Below the pieces are notes generated by a model, which ran no database searches, was not told where the DNA came from, and was given only the letters and a program-made list of their open reading frames with translations. A stretch of DNA of 64,000 nucleotides from assembly GCF_900113335.1 (NCBI RefSeq), contig NZ_FOOX01000003.1:124001-188000 (forward strand), in the 5' to 3' direction. A program made the position numbers and the translations under genes. Positions 1 through 8,513 of the stretch are shown piece after piece (positions within the stretch are counted from its first letter, which is position 1; the number at the start of each line of letters is the position of its first letter). This stretch comes from Desulfotruncus arcticus DSM 17038. Its GTDB lineage: Bacteria > Bacillota > Desulfotomaculia > Desulfotomaculales > Desulfallaceae.

Positions 1-1
1 C

Positions 2-292
2 AATTTATCACCGGGTTTAATTAGCCAGATAGAGAATGGGCAGACAACTCCTACTTTGGAAACTTTAGATATTTTAGCAAAAAATTTAAATACATCTTCA
101 TCATATCTCCTTATGGAAACTAAGGATGTTGAAGATTTGCTGGCCACGCTTAGTCAGGATGTTCTTGAAGTCTTGGGCGACCCAAATGTACAAGTTGTGC
201 TTAGGTCTTTAAGAAACTTTAAGGCTAATGAGGTAAAATATATAATTAAATTAATTGAATTTTTTAAGAATAATAATTCTTTGCTTTATTAA
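2..292 (+). CDS. XRE-family HTH regulator, 3' part (5' cut by window edge)
   Basis: The reading frame is open from base 2 and carries the second half of an XRE/Cro-type helix-turn-helix: the recognition-helix signature LSPGLISQIENGQTTPTLETL, followed by a tail of about 55 residues with no cupin-like or ligand domain visible. A TTG start at 56 would cut the helix-turn-helix in half, so the true start lies outside the window. Such proteins are DNA-binding repressors or activators. It is read in the same direction as the corrinoid cluster and ends 67 bases before it, so a role in controlling that cluster is possible but only inferred from position. Confidence 0.75.
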   Translation, partial: NLSPGLISQIENGQTTPTLETLDILAKNLNTSSSYLLMETKDVEDLLATLSQDVLEVLGDPNVQVVLRSLRNFKANEVKYIIKLIEFFKNNNSLLY

Positions 293-359
293 AAAAATTT
301 CTTTATCATTTTACAAAATATTCAATTAAAAACAATAATTATGAAAGGAGGCTGAAACA

Positions 360-1040
360 ATGAAGTCGTTGGCTAATTGTGAGAAGGAAATACTCCAACA
401 GTTTAAGGATGCTGTTATTTTTTTTGATGATCAGCAAATGGAAATAACAGTTAGACAGTGGCTGGAGTTAGGATTCGATCCCTATAAGGCAATTTTTGAT
501 GGATTAGTGCCTGGGATGGAAGAGGTGGGTAAACTATATGAAGATCAGGTGTATTTTATACCAGAGATGCTTTTATGTGCAGATGTACTTTACAAGGGTC
601 TTGGAATGCTAACAAAGTCAGTAAAGGATAGAGATATACCAATAAAAGGTAAGGTGCTTATTGGAGTAGTGTATGGAGATATTCATGACATAGGAAAAAA
701 CATTGTAAAAATGATGTTACAAATTTCTGGGTTTTGGGTTTATGATCTGGGAAGAGATGTTCCTATTGAAGAATTTATTAAAAAATATGATGAAATACAA
801 CCTGATATACTATGCCTTTCGACTATGATGAGTACAACAATGATTGAAATGCGTAAGATTATAAAAAAGATTAAAGAAAAGACTCCTGAATTAAAGGTTT
901 TAATAGGTGGTGCCCCGGTCACAGAAAGAGTCGCCAGGAGATGGGGGGCAAGTGGCTACGGGCAAGATGCTCATCATGCTTTGAAAATTGCCATTGATAT
1001 TATGAATCAAATTAAAAAAGAAACAAGATGTATGGCGTAA
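360..1040 (+). CDS. Methyltransferase cognate corrinoid protein (MtbC/MtaC/MttC type)
   Basis: 226 aa, the usual length. The N-terminal half is the helical cap (about 1-90, with FDGLVPGMEEVGKLYE and FIPEMLLCAD), and the C-terminal half is a Rossmann B12-binding domain. The lower-ligand motif DxHxxG is present as GDIHDIGKNIV near residues 106-116, and the conserved IGGAPVTE occurs near 181. It should carry a cobamide that shuttles between Co(I) and methyl-Co(III), passing a methyl group from a substrate-specific methyltransferase to a second one. A strong AAGGAGG precedes the ATG. It is a diverged paralogue of the corrinoid protein at 7683-8351. No methyltransferase gene is adjacent, so its partner is not obvious. 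Confidence 0.93.
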   Translation: MKSLANCEKEILQQFKDAVIFFDDQQMEITVRQWLELGFDPYKAIFDGLVPGMEEVGKLYEDQVYFIPEMLLCADVLYKGLGMLTKSVKDRDIPIKGKVLIGVVYGDIHDIGKNIVKMMLQISGFWVYDLGRDVPIEEFIKKYDEIQPDILCLSTMMSTTMIEMRKIIKKIKEKTPELKVLIGGAPVTERVARRWGASGYGQDAHHALKIAIDIMNQIKKETRCMA

Positions 1041-1203
1041 TATATCGAAATTTGACTTTTTGTGGCGTATGATTTTTCTTGAATTATTTGTCAGTGTAAT
1101 ATATCATGATTTAAAGACAGAAAAATTCAAACATTCATTTTTTTTAGCTAAATATTTAGTAAGAGAAAATTTCAATTGTACAAATATACAAGAGGTGAGA
1201 AAT

Positions 1204-2097
1204 ATGAAAATAAAAATAGTTTGCGGCTTTTTGGGTGCCGGTAAAACTACATGTATTTGTAATATTTTACAAAAAAAAGATTCTTTCAATGCTGTATTGG
1301 TTAATGAATTTGGAGACATAGGTATTGATGCAGAGTTGATTCAACGTGGTGAAAGCATCGACATGGTAGAATTGCCAAGTGGTTGTATTTGTTGCACTCT
1401 AGCTAATGATTTTGTGAGAGCTGTAACGGAAATTAAAACCAAAATTAATCCTGAAAGGTTAATTATCGAGCCTTCGGGTTTAGCTGTTCCTTCTGGAATT
1501 CTTGAAGCGCTGGAACCTATCCAGAAAAAGCTGGGTTTGGAAATAGAGGCCATCATTGGTATTGTAGACGCCGACAGATTTTTACCGAATATTCATAGTG
1601 GCTTATTTGGCGATTTTTATACTGATCAACTGGCTAATTCAGATATTGTAATGATTAATAAAGTTGATTTGGTTACTCCTGAAACCTTGGTTACTGTTGA
1701 AGAAGAAATTAGAAAATACAATCAATCTGCAATAATAATCCATGCAGTTAATTGTGAAGCAAATTTGCCTGAAGTGGAGAAAAAACAAGGTGAACATTTT
1801 TTACATTTGCATTTTGATCATAGCTTTGATTCTTTTGCTGTAACTAATAAAAATTCCTTTTATGATCGTAACAAAATTGATGTATTGCTTAATGATATTA
1901 ATGGTGGAAAGTATGGAAATATAATTCGAGCCAAAGGAATATTTAATAACGGCCAAAATTATGAGAATTTTGATTATGTTGAAGGCAATATATCATTTAA
2001 ACAAATGAAAAGCGTAGAAGAAAACAAGTTTATATTTATTGGCAAGGATGTTCAAAGAAAAGAACTGGAACAAAAATTAAAAGAAATTGAGCAGTAA
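1204..2097 (+). CDS. G3E-family (COG0523/CobW) P-loop GTPase
   Basis: 297 aa from the ATG at 1204, which has a GAGGTGAG ribosome-binding site. A longer in-frame opening from 1060 lacks a site and family similarity. The Walker A is GFLGAGKT at residues 8-15, the family CxCC metal motif appears as SGCICC at 59-64, and NKVD (152-155) is the guanine-specificity loop. G3E GTPases are metallochaperones or cofactor-loading factors (CobW, HypB, UreG, MeaB relatives). Here it sits between a corrinoid protein and a MoxR/VWA pair, which suggests a role in maturing or reactivating a corrinoid or metal enzyme. The C-terminal CobW domain is short and diverged. The exact client is unknown. Confidence 0.85.
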   Translation: MKIKIVCGFLGAGKTTCICNILQKKDSFNAVLVNEFGDIGIDAELIQRGESIDMVELPSGCICCTLANDFVRAVTEIKTKINPERLIIEPSGLAVPSGILEALEPIQKKLGLEIEAIIGIVDADRFLPNIHSGLFGDFYTDQLANSDIVMINKVDLVTPETLVTVEEEIRKYNQSAIIIHAVNCEANLPEVEKKQGEHFLHLHFDHSFDSFAVTNKNSFYDRNKIDVLLNDINGGKYGNIIRAKGIFNNGQNYENFDYVEGNISFKQMKSVEENKFIFIGKDVQRKELEQKLKEIEQ

Positions 2098-2131
2098 TAG
2101 TATCTATATCTATTAAAAGAGGTGTCAAAAC

Positions 2132-2941
2132 TTGTCTACTTATAAAATTGGTGAATTTAAACATAAAAAACAACCTTTCTATTTACCCGTAAACAATGAG
2201 GTTGAACTTTTTGAATCAGCAGCTAAGAAGAAATTACCGGTACTACTGAAGGGACCTACAGGTTGCGGAAAAACCAGGTTTTTGGAGTATATGGCTTTTC
2301 AACTAAACCGCCCATTGGTTACTGTAGCCTGTCACGAAGATTTAACTACGTCGGATTTGGTAGGAAGGTATTTGTTAAAAGGTGACCAAACAGAGTGGGT
2401 CGATGGTCCATTGACTATTGCCGTGAAAAGAGGAGCAATTTTTTACCTGGATGAAGTGGTTGAGGCGCGCAAGGACACTATTGTGGTCATTCACCCCCTA
2501 ACAGACGACAGGCGTATTCTTCCTTTAGAAAAGAAAGGTGAAATGATCGAGGCGCCAGAGGAGTTTTTGCTGGTAGTATCTTATAACCCGGGTTATCAAA
2601 CTATTTTAAAGGATTTAAAACAAAGTACCAAACAGAGATTTGTCTCCCTGGAATTTGGTTTTCCACCCAGGGAAAAAGAAAAAGAAATTGTTTGTAAAGA
2701 ATCTGGTATTAACGAACCATTAGCTGAAAAGCTTGTGGAGTTGGCAGGTAAAATCAGAAGTCTAAAAAATAAGGGGTTGGAAGAAGGGGTTAGCACCAGG
2801 CTAATTATCTACGCGGCGCAATTAATTAATCAAAATATTTCAGTGCCTGAGTCGATAAAAGTGGCTATGATTAATCCCCTTACAGATGACCATTCCATTC
2901 AAAAAAGCTTGGAGGAAGTAACAGTATCTATTTTCAATTGA
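2132..2941 (+). CDS. MoxR-type AAA+ ATPase, NorQ/CbbQ family
   Basis: 269 aa from a TTG start behind an AAAGAGGTG site. Walker A is GPTGCGKTRF (about 40-49), Walker B is FYLDEV (about 104-109), and the sensor region contains VVSYNPGYQ, all typical of NorQ/CbbQ/GvpN ATPases. The C-terminal helical region (VSTRLIIYAAQLI) matches the CbbQ_C type. These hexameric ATPases work with a VWA-domain protein to remodel or activate a target enzyme: nitric oxide reductase for NorQD, Rubisco for CbbQO. The next gene, 13 bases away, is such a VWA protein. No nor or Rubisco gene is near, so the client is probably a product of this cluster. Confidence 0.9.
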   Translation: MSTYKIGEFKHKKQPFYLPVNNEVELFESAAKKKLPVLLKGPTGCGKTRFLEYMAFQLNRPLVTVACHEDLTTSDLVGRYLLKGDQTEWVDGPLTIAVKRGAIFYLDEVVEARKDTIVVIHPLTDDRRILPLEKKGEMIEAPEEFLLVVSYNPGYQTILKDLKQSTKQRFVSLEFGFPPREKEKEIVCKESGINEPLAEKLVELAGKIRSLKNKGLEEGVSTRLIIYAAQLINQNISVPESIKVAMINPLTDDHSIQKSLEEVTVSIFN

Positions 2942-2954
2942 GTTGAGGTGTATC

Positions 2955-5894
2955 GTGACACAGCGAGAATATAAAAAACAAATAGATAATCTCTTAACTT
3001 TACATATATGTTCTTGTGATGAGACAAAAAAAATATTTGATAAGGTTAATGATGCTCTAAGAGATAGTAAAAATATTAAGGCTGCGGACATTTTTAAAGA
3101 CGCTGTAGAAACGGTTATACAAACAAAAGACCCAAGCTTTTTGCGTGTGTGGTTAAATAAAACTTACGAAATAATGGGCATACCCTGGGAGACTCTTTGG
3201 AATTGGTTGAATTATAGTCCCGCTATGCAAGGGGTCTTGGAAAATAATGCATTTATGTTGTGGGCGCAATTTTGTGCAGCATTAAGTAGATACAATTTAA
3301 ATACTTGTAATTGGGTTATCAAAAACAGTTGCGAAATATTTAAAAAAGTAAATAAACAAAAAAAATTAATGCTTATAAATATGTGTCTGGAACTTAATAT
3401 GGAAAATTGGCTTGCTTCAGTTGAATTTTTTAAGACATTGCCTATTATAAATCGTTTTTTAAGCGATAAAGAAATAACCGATTGGTTTAATGAAGGGCTC
3501 TTTCTTGCCAAAGTTGACACCCGTCTTGGCGAAGCATATTTTAAAGCGGGTAGTTTATGGTCGAGTATATCATTTAGTATATTTGCTGATTGGATGAACT
3601 GCGGTAAAAAGTTATCATTTAATGATAAAGGATTGGCCATAGCATATTTTGATGCCACACCATCACTCATACAGAATATGGGTGAACATAACTTTAAGAG
3701 AATGTTGAAAATATGGCCTGCTTGGATGGGAAAAATCTATTCGATTGACTTGGATATAGCTATATGTTTCATAAAATCCAGTTGCCAAGTGATACCCAAG
3801 ATAAAAATTGATGGGTTGGTAATATGGGCTGATATTGTGTTGAATATCAGCAATAATAGTAAGAAAGCGGCTAAAGCTTTGGTAAACTCCAGCGAGCTGG
3901 CTTTTGAAGAATTAAACGTTCATGAATATGCGAACTGGTATCGTCATGTGCTTGAAGAGTTCTCAAACGAAGAAACAAGATTTTGTGAGAATGTTGCTCT
4001 GCAGACAAGAGAAAGTAAAAGATTTTTAATATCATTTAGACAGGGTATTTCTTTGGAAGATGTGACTAAAAGTTTAACATATTATGCGACAGCATTTTTT
4101 AACAAGGAAATAATTATAAAGCCTGCTGCCTTATTGCCGAAGCAATTAACTGAGCAAAGTGTAAATTATGCCACCGGTGACGGTAAAAGAATTTATCTTC
4201 CCAGATTTTTAAGCGTTTACCCTACGGTGGAGGACAACATAAAATTATACAAGTCTTTTCTTATCCATGAAATAGCCCATATACTGGAAGGTACATATGA
4301 AATAACTGATGATGAAATAACTTACATTGCCAATGCATTTAATATTTTAAAATCAAAAAATATCGCTGGGTTGTATGACTATTTCAAAATGTTTGATAAC
4401 TACGATTTGATTAAAGATCTGTTTGAATATATTGAAGATGCCAGGGTAGAAATGGCACTACAAAAAAGATACCCTGGAATTGAAAAAGAGCTGGATTGCA
4501 CTGGTATGCCTGATCTATTAGATTTGGAAGGTAGTGATTTACTTGCCAGCTCATTAAAGACAATTATTGATTTATCTGTAAATAAGCTAAATAAAATAAA
4601 AGACAATAACAATTATTATGTTAGAACTTTCAGTACTATAATTAATAAGGATGCATCAGTTAAGGACAGCTTAATTTTGGCAACAAAGTGGTATTTATAT
4701 ATAAAAAATAAAATAGGTAATATTAACTTATACAAACCATGTCATTATGTGCTGCATAGGGGGAAATTATGTCCTGAGTTGATTGCTGCATCTAAAGAAG
4801 TAGAAAGTGAATACTCTTGGTCTGGATTATTAAGTAATGATAATTATTCCGGCACCAAGGCTTTAAGTGATCTAAATGCTGCTAAAAAAAATCAGCTAAT
4901 AAGCCATTTAAAAGACCTAATTAAGAAATTATTACAAGAAGAAAGCGAATCATATAAAGCTATTGAATATTACGATGAATGGGACTGTACTTTATTGGGT
5001 TACAAACCTGATTGGACACGCGTCTTGGAAATTGAATTAAGACCAAGTTCTGCTTATTTTGTGCGAGACACTTTGTCAACTTATTATGGCTTGGTTTCTT
5101 CTTTAAAAAGGTATTTTGCCTTGTTGAGGCCGGACAGGTTTAGGCGCTATCGCAGGCAAGAGGATGGGGATCAGGAAGATTTAGACGCAATAGTAGAAAC
5201 CTGGATAGACAAAAAGAGAGGTGTGGCCTCGCCCGGGGGGTTTTATATCAGGAGAGATAAACGCGTCAGGGATGTTGCTGTAGCCTTTCTGGTAGATTTA
5301 AGTGATTCGACTGACCAAAGGTTGGAAAGCGGTAAAACGATTTTAGACGTGGAAAAAGAATCAGTTGTTATTATGGCGGAGGCTCTGGAAATCTTAGGGG
5401 ATAAGTACGCGATTTATGGTTTTAACAGCGAGGGCCGGGAAAGAGTTAACTTTTACATTGTTAAAGAGTTTAATGAGAGTTATAACACGGAAGTTAAACA
5501 GCGTTTTGGTGGCTTTAGGAGCGGGGGGCAAACCCGTCTTGGAGCGGCTGTTCGTCACGCTATACGAAAACTTGAAAAAATCGAAGCATCAGTAAGACTG
5601 CTTATCCTGCTTAGTGATGGGAGACCTTATGACGAGGGCTACCGTGCGGAGTTTGATACAAATGATCTTAAAGCATGGATCCAGCACGATGAATTGCTGT
5701 ATGCCCAGGAAGATTCCAGGGTAGCTATCAGTGAAGCCAGAATGAAACTAATAACACCATTTTGTATTACCGTAGACAGTAAGGGCAAGGAATACCTGGA
5801 AAAAATTATTGGTTCAATCGGTTATATAGTTATTGATAATATAGAATTACTGCCCGTCAAATTGCCGGAACTGTATAAAAAGTTAACTGTTTAA
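2955..5894 (+). CDS. NorD/CbbO-like VWA-domain activator, partner of the AAA+ ATPase
   Basis: About 979 aa from the GTG at 2955, which has AGGTG five bases upstream; a TTG at 2943 is the alternative. The first ~400 residues are helical with repeated Trp-containing segments. A zinc-peptidase-like HEIAH lies at 438-442. The C-terminal third is a von Willebrand A domain with the metal-adhesion site motif DLSDST at 781-786 and a later ILLSDGRPYDE. This arrangement matches NorD/CbbO proteins, which bind the client through the VWA site and are driven by the cognate AAA+ ring. Large size and strong AT bias in the N-terminal half are notable. Whether HEIAH is a working protease site is unknown. Confidence 0.85.
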   Translation: MTQREYKKQIDNLLTLHICSCDETKKIFDKVNDALRDSKNIKAADIFKDAVETVIQTKDPSFLRVWLNKTYEIMGIPWETLWNWLNYSPAMQGVLENNAFMLWAQFCAALSRYNLNTCNWVIKNSCEIFKKVNKQKKLMLINMCLELNMENWLASVEFFKTLPIINRFLSDKEITDWFNEGLFLAKVDTRLGEAYFKAGSLWSSISFSIFADWMNCGKKLSFNDKGLAIAYFDATPSLIQNMGEHNFKRMLKIWPAWMGKIYSIDLDIAICFIKSSCQVIPKIKIDGLVIWADIVLNISNNSKKAAKALVNSSELAFEELNVHEYANWYRHVLEEFSNEETRFCENVALQTRESKRFLISFRQGISLEDVTKSLTYYATAFFNKEIIIKPAALLPKQLTEQSVNYATGDGKRIYLPRFLSVYPTVEDNIKLYKSFLIHEIAHILEGTYEITDDEITYIANAFNILKSKNIAGLYDYFKMFDNYDLIKDLFEYIEDARVEMALQKRYPGIEKELDCTGMPDLLDLEGSDLLASSLKTIIDLSVNKLNKIKDNNNYYVRTFSTIINKDASVKDSLILATKWYLYIKNKIGNINLYKPCHYVLHRGKLCPELIAASKEVESEYSWSGLLSNDNYSGTKALSDLNAAKKNQLISHLKDLIKKLLQEESESYKAIEYYDEWDCTLLGYKPDWTRVLEIELRPSSAYFVRDTLSTYYGLVSSLKRYFALLRPDRFRRYRRQEDGDQEDLDAIVETWIDKKRGVASPGGFYIRRDKRVRDVAVAFLVDLSDSTDQRLESGKTILDVEKESVVIMAEALEILGDKYAIYGFNSEGRERVNFYIVKEFNESYNTEVKQRFGGFRSGGQTRLGAAVRHAIRKLEKIEASVRLLILLSDGRPYDEGYRAEFDTNDLKAWIQHDELLYAQEDSRVAISEARMKLITPFCITVDSKGKEYLEKIIGSIGYIVIDNIELLPVKLPELYKKLTV

Positions 5895-5919
5895 ATAAAG
5901 GAGGGTTAGGTTTTATCAC

Positions 5920-6465
5920 ATGTTGAAAAAAATCAACGGTCTTATAGACTATGCTGTACTAGAGGGCGCCTATAAAGCAGTTCTAATACCAGCCAGCCAA
6001 ATAGTTGTGGACGAAAGGGTCCGGCTTAAATGTCAGGTTCCCTACTGCCCGAATTATAACAATAATTTGCGTTGTCCCCCCAACACCATGCCGGTAGCAA
6101 AATTTAGGGAGGTTTTATCTAAATACTCTGTTGCCTTGGTAGTACAGGTTAAATCTGCGGGGGCAGACGAAAAATCATTAATTAAGGCTGAACGGGATAC
6201 TCAGTTGCTGTTGGGTTATTTGGAAAAGAAAGCTCTTGAGCTGGGGTTTTACCTTTCGGCAGGTCTAAGCGCATCAACTTGTCGTATTTGTGATGAATGT
6301 GTTGGGATCGGATCAGGTTTACCCTGTAGGAACCCGACGCAGTCTCGTCCGAGTGCGGAAGCGATGGGGATTGACGTTATTAAAACAGCCGAGAGAGCGG
6401 AACTGCCATTCAGCCTTAATAACATGGAGGAGGTGATATATACAGGCCTTCTTCTATTGAATTAA
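5920..6465 (+). CDS. DUF2284 metal-binding protein
   Basis: 181 aa. Eight or more cysteines are arranged as in DUF2284: CQVPYCPNYNNNLRCPPN near residues 33-50, and TCRICDECVGIGSGLPC near 124-140, followed by the conserved PSAEAMGIDV. The pattern suggests Fe-S or zinc binding, and the family is common beside corrinoid methyltransferase genes in anaerobes, but no biochemical role is established. A strong AAAGGAGG lies about 15 bases before the ATG, longer than usual spacing, and no alternative start lies between them. It follows the VWA gene by 25 bases and is probably cotranscribed. Confidence 0.85.
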   Translation: MLKKINGLIDYAVLEGAYKAVLIPASQIVVDERVRLKCQVPYCPNYNNNLRCPPNTMPVAKFREVLSKYSVALVVQVKSAGADEKSLIKAERDTQLLLGYLEKKALELGFYLSAGLSASTCRICDECVGIGSGLPCRNPTQSRPSAEAMGIDVIKTAERAELPFSLNNMEEVIYTGLLLLN

Positions 6466-6557
6466 GGGGAGCTCAGAGAAGAATGCAGGTATAATGTTTA
6501 GAAGATTTTTTATTAAGTCAATATCCAGAATTATTAAAAAATAATTTGGGAGGTATG

Positions 6558-7634
6558 ATGGTGGCGTCTTTATTTCAAGGCCAAGAAATGACAGGTCTCG
6601 AAAGGACAGCAGCGGTTTTAAGTGGCAAAAAACCGGACCGGGTACCTGTGTGTGCATTATTTAACGGTGCTTCCCGCAGGGTATTGGGAGTTGACTACCC
6701 CAAATGGTCTACAGACCCGGAAGAGTGTGCGGAATCTTTAATCCAGGGGCAGAAACTGGTAGGGGATGACGCGCTTACATTATTAATTGACCTGTCAGTA
6801 GAAGCAGCTGATTTTGGGCAAAAAGTTGTTTATCCCATTCGAAGCACGGCCTACTCTGATACAACTGTACCAGTAGTTAAGTCCGTTGAAGATTACTATA
6901 AAATAGAGAGAATTAATCCCCGCGAAACACCTAGAATGAGCTATGTTTTACAAGTTATTAATATTCTGTCCAAAAGGATAGGTAAGGAAGTAGCCCTTTG
7001 TGGGTTCATTTACGGACCTTTAGGAGTTTTATCGGCCATGCGTGGCCATGAACAGGTATTCATGGATTGTCTTAAAAAGCCTGATGCCGTATTGTACGCC
7101 GAAGATGTCATTGCGGATGTTTTGTGCGAGTATGCCAAGGCAATGGCTGAAGCAGGCTGCCACGCATTAATGTTGGATACTCTGTACGCATCCCAGACAA
7201 TTATGAGAAAGAAAATGTGGGAAAAAATAGAAGGAGAGCCTGCGAAAAAGGTAATGGATGCAATGAGAGCGACTGGATTGCCGGTAACGCTGCATAACTG
7301 TGGTAATGGTATCTATTTTGATGCTCAGCAAAAATGGCTTGATCCAGTAGCTATCTCACATGCTTACCCGGCAGATGATTGTAAAACTTGGGAAGAACAT
7401 GCCCAAAAATGGGGCAACCAAATTATAACCATTGGGTATGTAACACCTTCGGAGATGGCTCTTTCTTATGATTACCAGCAGACAATGGAAGCATGTAGGC
7501 AGTGCATTGAAACATTTAAAGTCACCGATGGCAAGTTTATTCTGGCTCCCGGTTGTGAATATCCACCCAACGGTACAATACTTAATGCCATGGCTATGGT
7601 AGAAGCTGCTAAAACTTATGGTGTTTATAAATAA
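6558..7634 (+). CDS. MtaA/CmuA-type methyltransferase (uroporphyrinogen decarboxylase fold), copy 1
   Basis: About 358 aa. Several starts are possible (ATG 6555, ATG 6558, GTG 6561) behind GGGAGG; 6558 gives reasonable spacing. The TIM-barrel shows RTAAVLSGKKPDRVPVC at the N-terminus, the zinc motif HxC as HNCGNG at about 246-248, and the third zinc ligand Cys in APGCEYPPNGT near 333. In this family the zinc activates a thiol or substrate for methyl transfer to or from a corrinoid protein. It lies 48 bases before a corrinoid protein gene and is its likely partner. Family members include MtaA, MtbA and CmuA, so the substrate cannot be read from sequence. Confidence 0.9.
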   Translation: MVASLFQGQEMTGLERTAAVLSGKKPDRVPVCALFNGASRRVLGVDYPKWSTDPEECAESLIQGQKLVGDDALTLLIDLSVEAADFGQKVVYPIRSTAYSDTTVPVVKSVEDYYKIERINPRETPRMSYVLQVINILSKRIGKEVALCGFIYGPLGVLSAMRGHEQVFMDCLKKPDAVLYAEDVIADVLCEYAKAMAEAGCHALMLDTLYASQTIMRKKMWEKIEGEPAKKVMDAMRATGLPVTLHNCGNGIYFDAQQKWLDPVAISHAYPADDCKTWEEHAQKWGNQIITIGYVTPSEMALSYDYQQTMEACRQCIETFKVTDGKFILAPGCEYPPNGTILNAMAMVEAAKTYGVYK

Positions 7635-7682
7635 GCCATTTAAATAATAACGTGAATAAATAGCTGAAAGGAGATGTTTTAT

Positions 7683-8351
7683 TTGACACCGGAAAGGGAA
7701 CAAGAACTGTTGAAAGCATTAGCGGACGGAGTCGTTAATTATGATGAAGAAGGTATCGTAGAGACAGTAAACATAGCATTGGAAGAGAAGCTTGATCCAC
7801 ACAAGGCTGTGTTTGACGGGCTGGTTGTGGGTATGCAGGAATGTGGTAGGCTTTATGAAGAGCAAGAATATTTCGTGCCGGAACTTTTAATGTGTGCCGA
7901 TGCCATGTATGCGGGCCTTCATATACTTCGTCCCCTGTTAAAAGGTGATGAAGCAAACGCCAGAGTAAAAGGTCAGGTAGTTATGGGCGTGGTGCAGGGT
8001 GACGTGCATGATATTGGAAAGAATATCGTGAAGATGATGTTTGATGCAGCTGGTTTTACTGTTCATGATCTTGGCAGGGATGTTCCCTTGGAAAAGTTTG
8101 TGGAAGAACAACTAAAAACCGATTCCGAAATTGTAGCCCTGTCTGCTATGATGACTACCACTATGGTAGGTATGAAGGATATTATTAAGCAGATAAAGGA
8201 AAAGAATCCTAAAGCTAAGATAATGATCGGTGGTGCGCCGGTTACTGAAGAAATCGCCGGCAAGTGGGGGGCAGACGGCTATGCTCCCAACGCAAGCAAT
8301 GCCCTTCAGGATGCCATTAATATGGTATCCTCCCTAAAGGATATTTCTTAA
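7683..8351 (+). CDS. Methyltransferase cognate corrinoid protein, second copy
   Basis: 222 aa from a TTG at 7683. An ATG at 7674 directly abuts the AAAGGAG site, so the TTG, nine bases beyond it, is the better start. The cap domain (FDGLVVGMQECGRLYEEQEY) is followed by a B12-binding domain with GDVHDIGKNIV near residue 105, and IGGAPVTEE near 180. It aligns along its full length with the product of 360-1040. It follows an MtaA/CmuA-like gene and precedes the activator and MtrH-like genes, so it is the best candidate for the corrinoid shuttle of this set. Confidence 0.95.
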   Translation: MTPEREQELLKALADGVVNYDEEGIVETVNIALEEKLDPHKAVFDGLVVGMQECGRLYEEQEYFVPELLMCADAMYAGLHILRPLLKGDEANARVKGQVVMGVVQGDVHDIGKNIVKMMFDAAGFTVHDLGRDVPLEKFVEEQLKTDSEIVALSAMMTTTMVGMKDIIKQIKEKNPKAKIMIGGAPVTEEIAGKWGADGYAPNASNALQDAINMVSSLKDIS

Positions 8352-8377
8352 TCCTGATAAAATTTGCAGTTTAAACG

Positions 8378-8400
8378 CCTGCCCCCATTAAGGGGGCAGG
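8378..8400 (+). terminator. GC-rich hairpin after the second corrinoid gene
   Basis: A perfect 9-bp stem CCTGCCCCC / GGGGGCAGG with a 5-base loop, 27 bases after the corrinoid gene. No T-run follows, so it may act as an mRNA 3' end stabiliser or a weak terminator, allowing unequal expression of the methyltransferase pair and the downstream activator. Confidence 0.55.
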
Positions 8401-8513
8401 GACAATTCAACTATAGTGTTATAAGCAAAGGCGAATATCTTGTTAATTATACTAAAACATTTAGTAATAGATCATTTTGAGTTTTCATGTATTTTGCACA
8501 AGGGAGGAATATC

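Noticed and set aside
1060..1203. N-terminal extension of the G3E GTPase to 1060
   Set aside because: The P-loop normally begins within the first ten residues, and the ATG at 1204 has a clear GAGGTGAG site.
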